A stretch of 64,000 bases of DNA from Trochalopteron elliotii (taxonomy: Eukaryota; Chordata; Aves; Passeriformes; Leiothrichidae), in NCBI GenBank assembly GCA_024734555.1, contig JANPWX010000172.1, positions 1,949,545 to 2,013,544 of the forward strand, read 5' to 3'. Numbering within the stretch: the first letter of the stretch is position 1; the number at the start of each line of letters is the position of its first letter. This document shows positions 1 to 12,608 of the stretch, one piece after another. Below the pieces are notes generated by a model. It was given only the letters and a program-made list of their open reading frames with translations, had not been told where the DNA came from and ran no database searches. The position numbers were made by a program, and so were the translations under genes.

Positions 1-1431
1 TTTTTTTTTTGTTGGAAATTATGTTTCCTGGTGCAGGCTTTTTAATAATTCTTTATCATGGAATTACTCATTGTCCCTCATTTCACATCATCTGGGACTG
101 ATATCTGTCTAAATAAACCACTTTTAATTTTGCCAACACTTATAAGTATTTTCCTTTTTGAATGTCTTAGATCATATTCGTGCTGCATTCAAGATCTGCT
201 CCACCATAAAATAAGTGAGCATTTTCCCAGTGACTGACAGGCATTGGATTATGCCCTAAAGGAAACATACACTATATTTCATGCAATGCCAAAGAATGAA
301 TAAGCATGAAATCTGATTAGATCTATTTTTCTTGTATTACAGTTATTGTGGTTTGCACAACTGCTACTTAACACACCTTGCAGATGATGTCCGTTTTATG
401 GATGTTAAAGAAACAGATGTTTTCTTCCACACTTATTTATTTCAGCCCAATATGTTAAATAGGTAGCTGCTCACCAAAAGAAAGAGTGAAGCAGTTAACT
501 GCATGGAGAGTCCATAAGTGAAAATTTTTGCAGCAGAGATTCAAGAGTGGTTTACACCTGAAGCTGTACTCCCTGGTTATGAGGACAGGATAGCAGAGTG
601 TCATTCCTGCTTTCTGTTTCTGACCCTGGGGACTCACCAGGTGTGTGACCCTCTCTCGATTTACAGGTCTCAGAGTTTGCCTCACTGAAGCAGGTTAAGA
701 ATCTTGTCTGCAATGCTCCAGGAGTCACTATGGAAAGACTTTTATAAATACAAAGCATTGTGTGGAAACAGTAACAGAAACACAGGCAGAAATAGCAGAG
801 CTCTTGCATGCCAGAAACATTCAGCGTGTAGATGGAAGTCAAAAATATCAGGGGTAGTTCATGGCTACTACCATGATCTAGTCAAGAGATCAATTTTCCC
901 TATACCAAGCACAGACTGAAGTCTACTTTAAAGTAAAGTAAGTGCAGAAAGTGTGCTTTCCTGACATGAGGGGAAAAAAAAAAAAAAAAAGGAAAAAAAA
1001 AAAAAAAGAGGTCATTTAAAGCACACTGTGGTAACAGTTAAGAGATTTTTTTTTCCATAGGTGTTTTTAGTGGCATAAACACTGCTGTTGGGACAAGTTG
1101 AATGCTTTAGACTAATTTTTTAGTTTGTGTTTTGTGGATTGCTTTAGGTTGTGTTATTTGTTTGGGGCTTTCTCCAAGCCATGAGCTTCTGAAATGCAGT
1201 AATAGAGATCTTCTGATAATGATCTCTGCTGGACTAGAATTACATTACACTTTGGAGCTGTAAGTGAGAGTCAGCTAAGGAATTAATTTCATTTCAGACC
1301 AATATAATTGTGAGTTCCAGACCTGTCCCACTAATTCTGTTTGAATTATTCAGTCCTGGTGGAGTCTATCACGCTCATATGCCTTGACTGAACCCCATGT
1401 CACAGGGCTTCTATAATCCTTATCTTGCCCC

Positions 1432-1434
<3 letters not shown>

Positions 1435-1466
<32 letters not shown>
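1435..1466. repeat. A homopolymer, 32 bp
   Basis: An uninterrupted run of A. No retroposon body is recognisable upstream. Two other A runs lie at 974-990 and 993-1007. Confidence 0.97.
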
Positions 1467-1468
<2 letters not shown>

Positions 1469-2599
1469 CCTATGTTCTCATAGCTTTACAAACATTAGGT
1501 CTTTATGATTGTGAATGCCATCCTGGACATTGCTGGACTGCAGAATGAAAAAACAGAAGTGTCATGTGGTAAAATCATGAAGACACCCAAAACTCCATTA
1601 GTGTGCGTGGTCTCAGACTTGTCCAGGAGGTAGCTCTGGAGCCCTGCCTCGCTGCTCTGAGAAATGCCAGCAGGTTCGCAGCTCTCCCCTCTCAGAGCAG
1701 GAGAGCTGTGTTATCGCCCGTGCAGAAAAGCAGGCTCTGAGGTAATTCTTGAATCTGCCGCAGGAGGGTTGCGGACTGCAGGAATACTGAACCGCAGCCC
1801 CGAAGTGCTGCCTCAGCCCTTGGTTTGAATCACCTGGCAGCAAACCAGAACGGATTAAGGGGAAACATTAAGGGAAGCGGCCAGGAATGAATGACATCCT
1901 AGAGAGACACGAGCTGTGTTAGCTCAGGTTAGCACTTTCTCTGAACACAGGGTGAATTTACATCTCCTGGCAGGGTCTATAGCTTAAATATACAGTTATG
2001 CAAATACTTCAGGTTTCTTTGTATTTTTCTCCAGTGCTAAACCGTTTTTTGGTCACTCAGCCCTTTTCCTCACCAGTAAGTCAAAATACCCATTCCGTGT
2101 ATTTTTAACCATCGAAAATCTTGATCCATATCAACAGAAAAAAGAAAATATCAAAGAGCAAAATCTTCTTGCTCTTTGCCAGCCTAAACACACACAGCAA
2201 CAGTGGAGGTGCAGGGAAACTGCTGTGTTTCCCATGCAGAAAGTCAGGGACAGGTGCAAGGTCCAGTCTTTTCCTATGGCAGCAGAAAAGACGCAGGTTT
2301 TGCCACCTCAGTGGGCATTTCCATGTACCTGCCATCCCCGTTCCCATGCAGCACGTGGCATACAGCTCTGGCATTGCTGTGCTAACTGCACGGAGAGTGG
2401 CAGAACTGTAGCCCCGCGGAGTGATCTGGAGGTGCCTGCACACTGCCTCCTCCCAGCCCTGGGCAGTCTGTGTGTGTGGTTTTCTCTACCCAAACCCCTG
2501 CCCTCACACCTCCACCTTCCCAAAGGTGCCAGAAAGGCTCCTCGGGCTGGCTCTGGGGTGATAGGACACATAGTGTTGCCAGCTCAAAACAGAAAGAGC

Positions 2600-2603
<4 letters not shown>

Positions 2604-2647
<44 letters not shown>
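2604..2647. repeat. T homopolymer, 44 bp
   Basis: The longest homopolymer in the window. On the minus strand it could be the A-tail of a retroposed transcript, but the sequence on its right (2648-2900), where the body would be, is not recognisable. Confidence 0.97.
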
Positions 2648-2648
<1 letters not shown>

Positions 2649-4331
2649 TAATTGTAGGAAGGATAACACAAATTGCACATTGAGGGCAGCCATTTTCTCC
2701 ATTGCCATAACATAACTGCTCTTTGCCTGTTCCCCAGAGCTTTACTAGTACATAATTTCCAGATTATCACTTCCATCTTGTGCATATGGAGATGCTACTC
2801 TAGTAGAGTTCATTCTCAGGAGAAAATATTACGTATTTTAAATTGTTCTCCTTGTCTTTTCCCTGCAGATATATTTTATGCTAACAGGGAATGCAATCTT
2901 CAGCACAAACTCAGGAACAACATGGTGAACTATAATAATTATTGGACCTGTTAGGTCTATTATGGAAATAAATCTTCTGTGAACCAACATTTTCCCTCTT
3001 ATGTTTCACAGAGAGACAGTAACCCTTCTGCTGTCAATGAATTAATTTGCTAAAAGAAGCTGGAGTTCATAGATAAATCTTAAGATTATTTCTCATTTAC
3101 ATATTAGCTTAGCATTTATGTGCAGTTCCATTTGTGTGATGCTCCTGGGGACAATCCAGGGAGCAATATGAATCATCTAATATGTTAAAATTAGGCTACA
3201 ATAGAAGGGGAGAAAATCTATCTTTTTTTTTTTTTTAATTTTGAATTATTTAGAATAGTCTTCGTGATTAATTATCTAGCACTGGATGCATAGTATTCCA
3301 AAGTCATTTTTGCATCAGTCTGGTGCTGGAGCATACTTGAAGAAAGCTTTCTGTGCTGAGACTCCTTCAGAGTGTGCATTATCTCAAGGACTAATGGTTG
3401 TGGCTTGTGTGATATCCTGGCTCAGGTATGGATTGGTTTTTTCTTCTTATTTATGGTGAAGAAACAAGGTCAGAGGCATAAATGAAAGCAGGACCAGTGT
3501 ACTTCCTATTTCCTGTGGAGTCCCCAGAGCTCTGGCTTGAAATCATTACTGCTGTTAATTAATGATTTGCCAGCTGTCTGCACTAATTTTATAGCATTTA
3601 TGTATGCAGAGCCATTGTGCCTCACATTCCTGCTTGAAATCAAGAAGCAAGACACTAGAATCACACTTACATGTTCATTTGTTATTTTGAATATGGTCTG
3701 CTTGCACAGACCAAATTGTAAGGCTTACTGAAGAGGTTTAGCAGCAGCAGATATCTACTTTGGGACATTTTAGACATTTTCATCTCATTTTTTTGCTTGA
3801 TTTTGGGCAGTACTACATCAGGAAAAAGGCAAAGTGGCCTGTTTATTCTTGTTTTAAAGGTAGACATCAGATTAAAATTTGGGTGAAAAAGCTGGGCGCT
3901 ATAATGTATTAGTCAGACATATTCTTACAAAAAACATGATTTCTCTGTGTGTTAGTGGCTGCCCCACTGCCCTGAATGCCTGCACTTAGCTGCAGTGCAT
4001 GCATGACTTTGCTTGGCTCCTTCTATCACGCTGTCATAAAACCCTCATTTTCCCTGAAGGTTTGGGAAACCAGATGGTTGCAGTAACACCAGTCCTAGTG
4101 ACCAACTCCATTTCTCTGTAGCAGTCATGCAGTTACAGTTGGCTCCATGTTTAGTTCAGTATTTGATTCCTATTCTCTCCTTTGAGGGTTTCTGTCAATG
4201 TGGGCTGTTAAGCAGCTGTGGCATTTCTGACAGAAGTCACAGTATCTTGGTGGTTGCTTACTGTACACACCCTATGCAGTTTTTGGAGTGGGAGCCCACG
4301 ACTCTGGAACTGATTAATCTGAATGGTTGGG

Positions 4332-4917
4332 TGCCCTGGTTTCAGCTGGGATAGAGTTAATTTACTTTCCAGTAGCTGGTGCAATGCTGTGTTTTGGATT
4401 CAGAATGAGAATAATGTTGATAACACACCGATGTTTTTGTTGTTGCTAAGCAGTGGTCAAGGACTCTTCAGCATCTCATGTTGCCCTGCCAGGGAGTAGG
4501 CTGGGGCCAAAAGAAGCTGAGGGGGAACACAGCTGGGACAACTGACCCAAACTGGACAAAGAATATTCCATACAACATGACAGCATGCTCAGTATGCAAA
4601 CTGTGGGGAGAGCTGGTCAGGGGCCACTGCTCAGGGACTGTCTGGGCATTGGTCAGTGGGTGGTGAGCAATAGCACTGTGCATGGTCATTTTTTATATAA
4701 TAACAACAACAACTATTACTATCATCATCATTATTGTTATTGTTATTAATATTATTATTATTATCCCCCTTCCTTTTCTGTCTTATTAAACTGTTTTTAA
4801 CCCAACCAACAAATTTTAATCTTTCTTTTTTAATCTCTCCCCTGTCCTGCTGCAGGGAGAGGGAAAACAAGTGAGCTAGCTCTGGTTTTTACTTGCCAGC
4901 CAGGTTAAAGCACAACA
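4332..4917 (+). mobile_element. ERVK-type endogenous retrovirus, 5' LTR
   Basis: This is an LTR of about 586 bp starting TG (TGCCCTGGTTTCAGCTGGG) and ending CA (CACAACA). It is clearly homologous over its full length to the copy at 6128-6673. It has a decayed TATA region (TATGCAAA, 4593-4600), a microsatellite-like ATT/AAC stretch at about 4696-4764 and a polyadenylation signal ATTAAA at 4785-4790. It is followed by a primer-binding site, so it reads as a 5' LTR rather than a solo LTR. This LTR type is, as far as I know, abundant in songbird genomes; the exact family name is not assigned. Confidence 0.85.
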
Positions 4918-4927
4918 GCCATTTTTC

Positions 4928-4945
4928 TGACACCCAACATGGTGC
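4928..4945 (+). mobile_element. retroviral primer-binding site, lysine-tRNA type
   Basis: TGACACCCAACATGGTGC lies 10 bp after the end of the first LTR. It matches 14 of 18 positions of the site complementary to the 3' end of tRNA-Lys (CUU type) used by beta-like (ERVK) retroviruses. The four differences (three G to A, one G to T) look like post-insertion decay. Confidence 0.65.
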
Positions 4946-6127
4946 CAAGAGGGTGAAGATAATGACAGGTCTGACCAGAGTGTTTTAAAACAAATTTTTA
5001 TAAACATTCATTATATTAGTTTAATAGTCACTCCTCACATTGTTGATTTATTTGCTCACAGAGCTGTTGCACTTGTTCTCAGAGTTGCACTACGTAGCAC
5101 CTTACTTGCTGTATATGTTCCATCTTGTGCTTTTTGTCACATCTGGGGGCTGGGTTAAGGTTTATCATTTTGCTGTCATTTGTAACACTGGCTTCTGATA
5201 TGATAAAATTGCTGGTCACAAGACTAATCTAGTATCTGTACGCAGACTGCCCTCATCTCCATACTCTGGGAGCCATCACTCAGAAACTAGTAATAATTTA
5301 TTACTTCTCCTTAGAAGGCCAAGCTATGGGTGAGACAAAGTGGGGGAAGATGTCCCCCACTCCTTCACCCTCCTTTCCTCCTTTTTGTCTTCCCGTTTTC
5401 CTTATTCTCCCGGCTAATTACTCTAACTTTTGAGAATATTGAATATTATTGGGATGTTCAGACTGGCATGTTTCTGTTGATATGTCTTATATTACTGAAT
5501 GTGCTCCAGATCTTGTTTAAACATCCCTTTAAGAATACCACCCAGGGATCTACCTGGAGGCTGGACAGTTGTGATGGGACAGTATAGGCAGGTACCTAGG
5601 ACAGTAGGCACCTCCAGTGTTTTCGACTTCATCCCTGAACAAGAGCAGAACCCTGAAAAACTAATAAAATATTTGGAAAAAGTGAGCTTCACGCAGACAA
5701 TTCCTGAGAGACACAAATCACTGCAACATGCTGCAGAAGAGACAGAACTCAAACAAGGCGGTAACCACCCAATCTCTATCCCTGTGTTTGCAGCTGGATA
5801 TGTGAAGAGATTTCAGCCATCTTCCAGGTGAGCACATTGTCACCTGTCTGTTCCAATGCTGGCATAACTGGGCCGGTAGCCTGGAATTAGAGGGTAGGGG
5901 AGCCAAACAGCTGGGATCTGTTTCTAGGGAAATGGGCATTGACAAAGTGTTGGGAAAAGGGGCATGAGCCTTCCCAGCCTCTGGAGGCACCTCCAGTTTA
6001 GGAGAGAAGGAAAGATATCCTTTCCAGGAAGATATTACATATCATCCAGGCAAGTGGATCAACGTGGACAGAGGTATCGTGTACCTGAAGAAATTAGGAG
6101 GTGATTTACAGTAATCCACACAAAAAG
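4946..6127 (+). mobile_element. degenerate internal region of the ERVK-like element
   Basis: About 1.2 kb lies between the two LTRs. Two short open segments overlap (5330-5587 and 5499-5831); the first encodes a hydrophobic stretch. No gag, protease, polymerase or envelope motif is recognisable. A full provirus would have 6-9 kb here, so most of the genes are missing. There is no polypurine tract just before the second LTR, which suggests the internal deletion reached that junction. I take it as leader and nearby sequence; this rests on position, not on a recognised protein. Confidence 0.55.
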
Positions 6128-6495
6128 TGTGCTGGTTTCAGCTGGGATAGAGTTAATTTTTCCCCAGTAGCTGGTGCAGTGCTGTGTTTTGGATTTAGAA
6201 TGAGAATAAGGCTAATAACACACTGATGTTTTAGTTGTTGCTAAGCAGTGGTCAAGGACTCTTCAACTTCCCATATTGCCCCACAAGTGAGTGGGCTGGG
6301 GGCTCAAGAGGTTGGGAGGAGACACAGCCACATCTTACCCAAACTGGACAAAAAGTTATTCCATACCATATGCCACACATACCCCAGTATATAAACTGGG
6401 GGGACAGCTGGCCAGAGGGCTCTGCTCAGGAATTACCTGAGCGGTGAGTGGTGAGCAACAACATTGTGCACCATTTTGTACATTCTAATTATATA

Positions 6496-6536
<41 letters not shown>

Positions 6537-6673
6537 GCTATTTTCCATTCCTTTTCTGTCCTATTAAACTGTCTATATCCCAACCCACAGAGTTTTGTCC
6601 ACCCCACTGAGGAGGGGAGTAATGAGTGAATGGCTGTGTGGTATTTAGCTGCCTACCAGGTTAAAATACAACA
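6128..6673 (+). mobile_element. ERVK-type endogenous retrovirus, second (3') LTR
   Basis: This LTR of about 546 bp is in the same orientation as the one at 4332-4917, with the same TG start (TGTGCTGGTTTCAG) and ACAACA end. Here the TATA box is intact (TATATAAA, 6388-6395), the ATTAAA signal is at 6563-6568, and a pure ATT microsatellite sits at about 6498-6537. Clear target-site duplications were not found, either around this LTR or around the pair. The pair may be one deleted provirus or two insertions. Confidence 0.85.
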
Positions 6674-8977
6674 CTGGCTTAGTGTTTAAGCTATTCCTGA
6701 CCTCCTGCTGCTTTGCATTTCTCTATGAAGTTTATATTTTTCATATCTACTCCTTCAAGATATCGTTTAACTTGTGTTAACTTATTCCTTGTAGACAAAA
6801 TACTCCTTCATAATGTGAGAAAAAAGGAAAAGCACATGAGTTTATTTAAAGCACCTACAGAAAAATAAAGCAATGCTACAGTAATTCCAGTTTTCAGTAG
6901 TCTGAGTAGTGATGAACTATGAACTTGAATTAGCAAGGTTTCATCTTATTTCATTTTAAAGCATAGCTGCAAGTGTTTCACCTTGGTAAATGGCAACATT
7001 TCTGTGGAAGCCAAGTAATGGTGCAATGATTTGGAGCTTTTTGAAACAGATGGTGTTGCACAAATGTTGGATCACCACAACAGCAAAAAATATAGGACAA
7101 GTGGTTGGTTTATAGGTGTATGTATAGCACAAGAGTGATCTAAAGATTTACAGGTCCCCTCTGAGGCCAGGCTGTGCTTATTTCTATATCACTTTTACAC
7201 TCCCTTGATTCAGAAGTCTGCAGTTTTTGCTGTCTTTGTCAGATTTGGTGACTCATGGGGAAATATCTTTCAAGTAAGCACCTTAAAATACTAGACATTG
7301 AATTATTAAGACCATAAAGCAAGGTGAAAGAAAAGATGCTTAGATACTAGTGGAAACAAAATATGCCAAAGTATTTCTCTTTTCCTCTTCTCTCTCTCCC
7401 ATCCCAAACAATCCTTTTCAATATTGAACAGGTCTGAGAACAATCCAATCCAGCAGGTCAAGATAGGGTCAGATTTCCTGACCTGCTTGCCCCCACCTCT
7501 TGATAATCTAGAAATGAAAATCAATTCTTGTCTTTGAGCTTGTGAGAAGCTCATAATTGCTTTAGACTAAAGCACCAAGTGCCTGCTTTTTCTGCCACCT
7601 TTCAATTCTTAGAGATGGGGATGTCATTTTTCAAGTTGAGTGCACTGTCAGAATTAGATTGCGTGGTAACCAAGTAGAAAGATTTCTGCTCAGAATGAGA
7701 TTTCTTCTCATTCTGTGCCTTTTATTTGAGTCCAAATTCTCCTTTTTGCTCTAATCTACAGGGATATCATCATACATTTTGAGTGCATTATGTATGGAAT
7801 ATAATTATTTTTATTAGGGACAAAACCAGAGAGCTCTTTTGTAGCCACTGAAATTAATTGATAAATAAAAACTAAGGCTAAATTTGCTTCTTGATCTTTT
7901 GTTTACTACACTTTCTGCCAAATCATACCAGCCAAATGTGTGTAGAATTACATCTTTTTTTCTTTAAGTGTAGCTTTTTAGTCAATAAAACTGAATGTAG
8001 GATCTATTCAATTATGATAGACCACTTCTAGGCCATTTTGGATCGCTGTGAATTGCTTTCTTGAGAATAAGTTTGTTGGAAACTGTGCTGTGCCAGCTAT
8101 CTGGTGGGACTTACCCAACATAGTGGGCTCTGACAGCCAGGTTGCTGCCCCTGGAGTCAGGAAAAGTGAGCTGGAAATCTGGTCCCATTAAATTGTCAGC
8201 TGGGGAGGAGGGAATTTGCTTGGGACCATACTCGCTTCTGATGAGATTTCCTGTGTGAGCCTGGAACCTCAAATGTTTAATATCTTATCTGCATTGATTT
8301 CCAAAACAGATAATAAAACAAGAGGGATCCACCTTTTTTTTTGCCTTTCCTTTTTTTATGTGAATGATCCTGAGGACCATGTGGGGAAAGTTAAGTGGAA
8401 GAGTGATGTACACTTGCTTTTCAGCAGTCTTTTCCTTTTCACATCTCATGAGTGTATGTACATCTACTTTCATCTATCCTGATAAAAAACGTCTCAATTG
8501 TGGTATTGGTGGGCTTGACATTTATACTTTGTGTCCCTTATGCTTAATGCTGTGGCTATTATCTAATGAAAGGCCACCCTCACCTTTGGGTAAGAAGATC
8601 AGAAGAAGTTCTTCTGCTGAACAACTCTAGCATTTCTCATAGCACAGATATCCTGCATACCTGCATTAAAATTAGAGAGAATGTAGCCCTTTCCCCACTG
8701 CTCTTCTGCCACTAAGATTTGTGATTTGCCCATAAGAGCCATTTAGACAGCAATGGAAACCATAACTAAGACAATTCTTTATTGCTAGAATGATTATCTT
8801 TTTTTAATGCATAGACACTGAATAAACATTTTTATATCTGTTTTTACCTTGTTTGGCAACTGAGAATTTCAGTAAGGACAGCTGCCAAGAATTACAGTAA
8901 AATAAAACCTAAATAATTAATTCTGCCAGCAAATGACAGTAGGATCTCAATGGCTAAGAACAGTCTAAAAGTTAAGA

Positions 8978-8993
8978 GGGGCGGGGGGGTGGG
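8978..8993 (+). other. possible G-quadruplex motif
   Basis: GGGGCGGGGGGGTGGG has four G-tracts of at least three with one-base loops, the canonical pattern for a stable quadruplex. It is isolated, with no promoter seen nearby. Confidence 0.5.
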
Positions 8994-9060
8994 AAGGAGA
9001 AAGAGGAAAGACAATCCTTGCTGGGATGACCAAAGTAAGGGCAAGATTAGAGTAATGGAA

Positions 9061-9190
9061 TTTGTTTGTTTGTTTGTTTGTTTGTTTGTTTGTTTGAGAG
9101 TTGTTGTTGTGGGAGTTTTTTGTTGGGTTTTATTGTTGTGTCGTTGTGGTTGGTTTGTTTATTTGTTTGCTTGCTTGCTTGCTTGGTTTT
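9061..9190. repeat. TTTG-rich microsatellite cluster
   Basis: (TTTG)9 at 9061-9096 is followed by TTG-rich sequence and a second TTTG/CTTG run at about 9153-9186. Open frames of Val-Cys-Leu-Phe repeats here come from the microsatellite. Confidence 0.95.
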
Positions 9191-12100
9191 GAGATGGCTC
9201 TTGAGTCTCCTTTTCAGAGAGACCTTGTCACAGAAGGTAAAATCACAGAGTAAGTAAGGGATTGGTGCTATCAATCTCTCTTTCCTGGCAAGGAAGAGCA
9301 TCAAAACAGGAGGGCATCTTTCACTAAACAAAGCCCATTTCTCTGCTAATACCAGCTAGCCCTGGGAAGCTGCACCAGGTAATGTCAATGGAATCTCTTT
9401 CATCTTTCTCCTCACTTCATGGATTCCATCCTTCCTTCTCTCTGGCCACTCTCCAGATGGCACAGCCATAGTGTTCGTGAAAGGAGGTTTGAAACCAAAG
9501 GCCCATCTTTACCCTTCTTAATATCATGAGAATTGCACATACTAATTTTCAATGTTGCATTTTGAATTGCACTCACTGATACTACAAATTAGCATTGCTC
9601 TTGAATGGAGAGTGAAATGATACTTACTTAAGTCAGGTAGAACTCAAGCACATGAGTTTTGTATTCTTGTACTTCCCTGTACTAACATAGAACTTAAAAG
9701 CAAGGGAATTTTTCAGTTCAGCATGATCAGAAACACCAATAATCCTCTGTTTACATTCCTATGCTTGTTACACTGTCTCCATGAGGCAAGTTCTGGTTTC
9801 TTGAGCAGATTAGCAACATTCTGAAGTTTTACCATATCTACAGTATCTGAGAACCTGTTAAAATGTAACTTTAATTCTGAACTTCCTGGTTATTAACTAA
9901 GCTTGTGTTCTTAGAGAAAACAGTTTTTAGCTTAATAACTTTTTTCCTCACATCTTGTTTCTCTGTGCAGAAGTCTGAGGTGCTCAGACAGGCTTGAAAA
10001 CTGCACGTGCAGAGGAGCAAACCAAAGACTCTGCTGGTTCTCAAATAAAAAGGGGAAAAAAAAGAAAAAAGACTTTATGACCAAGTGTAATTTGAAAGCT
10101 GGAATGAATTTTTCTTCATTCCTTTGTTTGGCTTTTGATAATTACACCAAATCCCTATAATAATATATTCCACACTGAATTACTGATATGCACTTTCAAC
10201 CTCAGCCTCCAAGCCCCACTGTTGTTTCTGACTGGGAATAGCAAACACACTTCTTCCTTTAATGCGCCCCTTGAGAAGTGACTAAGTACAAATATTTATC
10301 GCTGCCTTCCCTGCTTGTATGCAGCATCCCAGATGTTGATGTTGAACCCTAATATTTTTCCCTGTTATTTCTTATTCCTGAGGGCTGTGCAAAGCTGATT
10401 TAGCTCAGGCTGGGACCTGGGGCCTGTCCTGCTGATAGGAATGGGCTGGTTCCAGGTGGAGGGTGGCCTCAAGGTCACTGCTAAGCCTGTAAATGACTGG
10501 ACATGTAGCACGATGCAAAATGACATGTTGCCTTCAGAGTCTGCAGGTCAGAGAGAAAGAATGTTTTCTCCAGTAACTTCTGGGGAGTGGAGTCTGTGAG
10601 ACCTGATAACACACATGCCCCTTGGTCACCTCATTTTTACAGACCTTTTCAGAACTTCTACTATTGCAGCAGGTTCTAATTTGGATTCCCAGTTTAATTC
10701 TTACTTTTCTATATCAGTTTTTCAAAAGCTGGTGATTTTGGTGTCCCTGGTGTCCAACCTGAACCACATGAGGAAATCCAAGCTGCACTCTGGCAGCCAG
10801 AAAAGGCAAACAAAGCTTGTTTGTTCATTTCATTGGCTGGGTTTTTTTTTTTCCTGGTGTTTGATTTTGACTTACAAAGTCACTTTACAGACAAGGAGTG
10901 CTTCAGACCTATAGTACACTGCGGGCTCTATTAACTCATATGGTTGCTGGATGTTCATCTAGATCCAAATCACCTTAAAAATTAAGCTATCTACCTGTAG
11001 ATCTTCACTCAACAGGAGCAATATTTACTTTTTTCCTTACTTAATGCACACAGCATTATATATTATATGGGTAGCATGAATGCTAGGTAAATCTAGGTTC
11101 TGGTTTTGACATTCAGTGGTATTGCTGATAAAAGAAATATGTTTCAAACAACTTTTGTATAAATCATGGTTATTTTTGTAGAAGATTAAACAACGGTTTG
11201 GTCCCTCAGGATATTCATGAACAGAGGAAACATTAACCACAGGGTCTTAAATGTTTTATAAATCTGCAGCACATTCCTGCAATGGAAAAAAGACCCCATG
11301 ATTTATAAGCCAGCAGCCCATGGTGAGATATTTACTTTTGCAGAAACAGGGCTGCACATTAGGCAGGGCTGGTACATTTTGTTTATGCAGATATTCTCTG
11401 ATGAGTTGCATTTGTGCATGTGAGTGAGTTGCACCTCATTGTGCATGGAGGGTAATTTTATAGTAAATACATTATTTATTTGCTTGTGTGCAACAGCTGT
11501 GTCTCTGGACTTGCAGGTTTTGGGTTGTCAGACAAGCAGTGGATGCAGTGAACATCCAAGGAAGGCCATTATTCATGAACTTTTAATGCAGGACATTTTA
11601 TATAAATATAACATAAGTTATCCTATATAATCCAGACTATCTGGTAATCCTAGAGTGAGGCCAGGTCACAGCATGCTTTGAACATGTAGCAGAGAATTTC
11701 TGCATAGGCCAGAAGGCCAAAAAAAATCAGCCTTGGGTTCAAAGGCAACATAATCCCCACCTCACCCTGTCAAGGTAGAGAGCAGGTTTGAAGGAGGTTC
11801 AATCTCACTGCACATCTTGACTCAAGCTTTTCATCCTCCCCACTGACTAGTTGTGTATTTAAGGGTAGGTGAGAGTATTTTGTGTTTGTCCCTCACTAAT
11901 CTGGATGATGTGGACAGTTTAGCTACCTCCACTTGCCTTGGCTCCAGATTGCTGTGACGTGCTCATGCCCAAACTCTTAGGGTAGGGATATAAGTCTCAG
12001 CTCCCACAGTCGGCTCTGCACAGGTAGAAGTTCAGCTGCAAGAATAATTTCCTCTCATCTTTTCAAAACATGCACAATTACAAATCCCTTTCAATTGCTG

Positions 12101-12608
12101 TGGCAGAGAAATGACAAGAAAACCTGAGAATCTGTGAGGAAATTTCTTTTATATCATTATATATCATGGGCAAAACTGCTATTCACTGCATGTTGTATTC
12201 GAAGTCACACACTCCCTTCATACAGTAGAAGAGAATATGCTCTGCTGGGAAAACGGGGCATAAGGGTCAGACTGCAGAGAGGTGGCTGGAAAGCATGGTT
12301 CTTGTTCAGTGGAAGCGCTGGGCTTTAGGTCATCTGCTTTTCAGCCCAAACTGAAAGATGCTTCTACCAGTGGGACAGAGAAGTTCCCTGACTGTGAGGC
12401 CCACGGCTCTTCCCTGCCTACAGGAAGGACATCAGGCCAGTCTTCTCCTGGAGCTACTGTAAGGTCCTTTGTGCTCATTCAGACAATAGAGTTTTTACCA
12501 GCCATGTGCGGTGCACTTTCAAGAAAATTTCAGCTGGTCGGCTGGGTACATGGGATTTGCTTCCCTCAAAGGCAGGTGTCAGACCTGTCCCAAATGTCCC
12601 AGATATCT

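Larger units (their letters stand above)
11..4331. other. intergenic DNA, no gene recognised
   Basis: Unique AT-rich sequence apart from the A and T homopolymers. A somewhat GC-richer, CpG-containing patch at about 1.6-1.85 kb is too weak to call an island. The short frames around 2.2-2.7 kb read through the T homopolymer and are not credible genes. Confidence 0.7.
6674..12608. other. intergenic DNA, no gene recognised
   Basis: Unique sequence with the TTTG cluster and the G-rich motif. Reading frames are all short. No transposon was recognised. Confidence 0.65.

Noticed and set aside
1600..1850. CpG island near 1.7 kb
   Set aside because: Only moderately GC-rich, with few CpGs and less than 300 bp. 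No promoter motif or gene beside it.
2105..2785. Overlapping open frames around the T homopolymer
   Set aside because: They encode poly-Phe or poly-Lys through the homopolymer and overlap on both strands. No recognisable protein sequence.
2604..2900. Processed pseudogene with its A-tail at the T homopolymer
   Set aside because: No recognisable transcript-like sequence lies on the side where the body would be.
4946..6127. Retroviral gag or env gene between the LTRs
   Set aside because: The frames are short and overlapping and show no nucleocapsid, protease, polymerase or fusion-peptide motif. Only a degenerate internal region can be claimed.
4332..6673. Two independent solo LTRs
   Set aside because: The left LTR is followed by a primer-binding site, so it is not solo. 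The right one alone remains possible because no target duplication was found.
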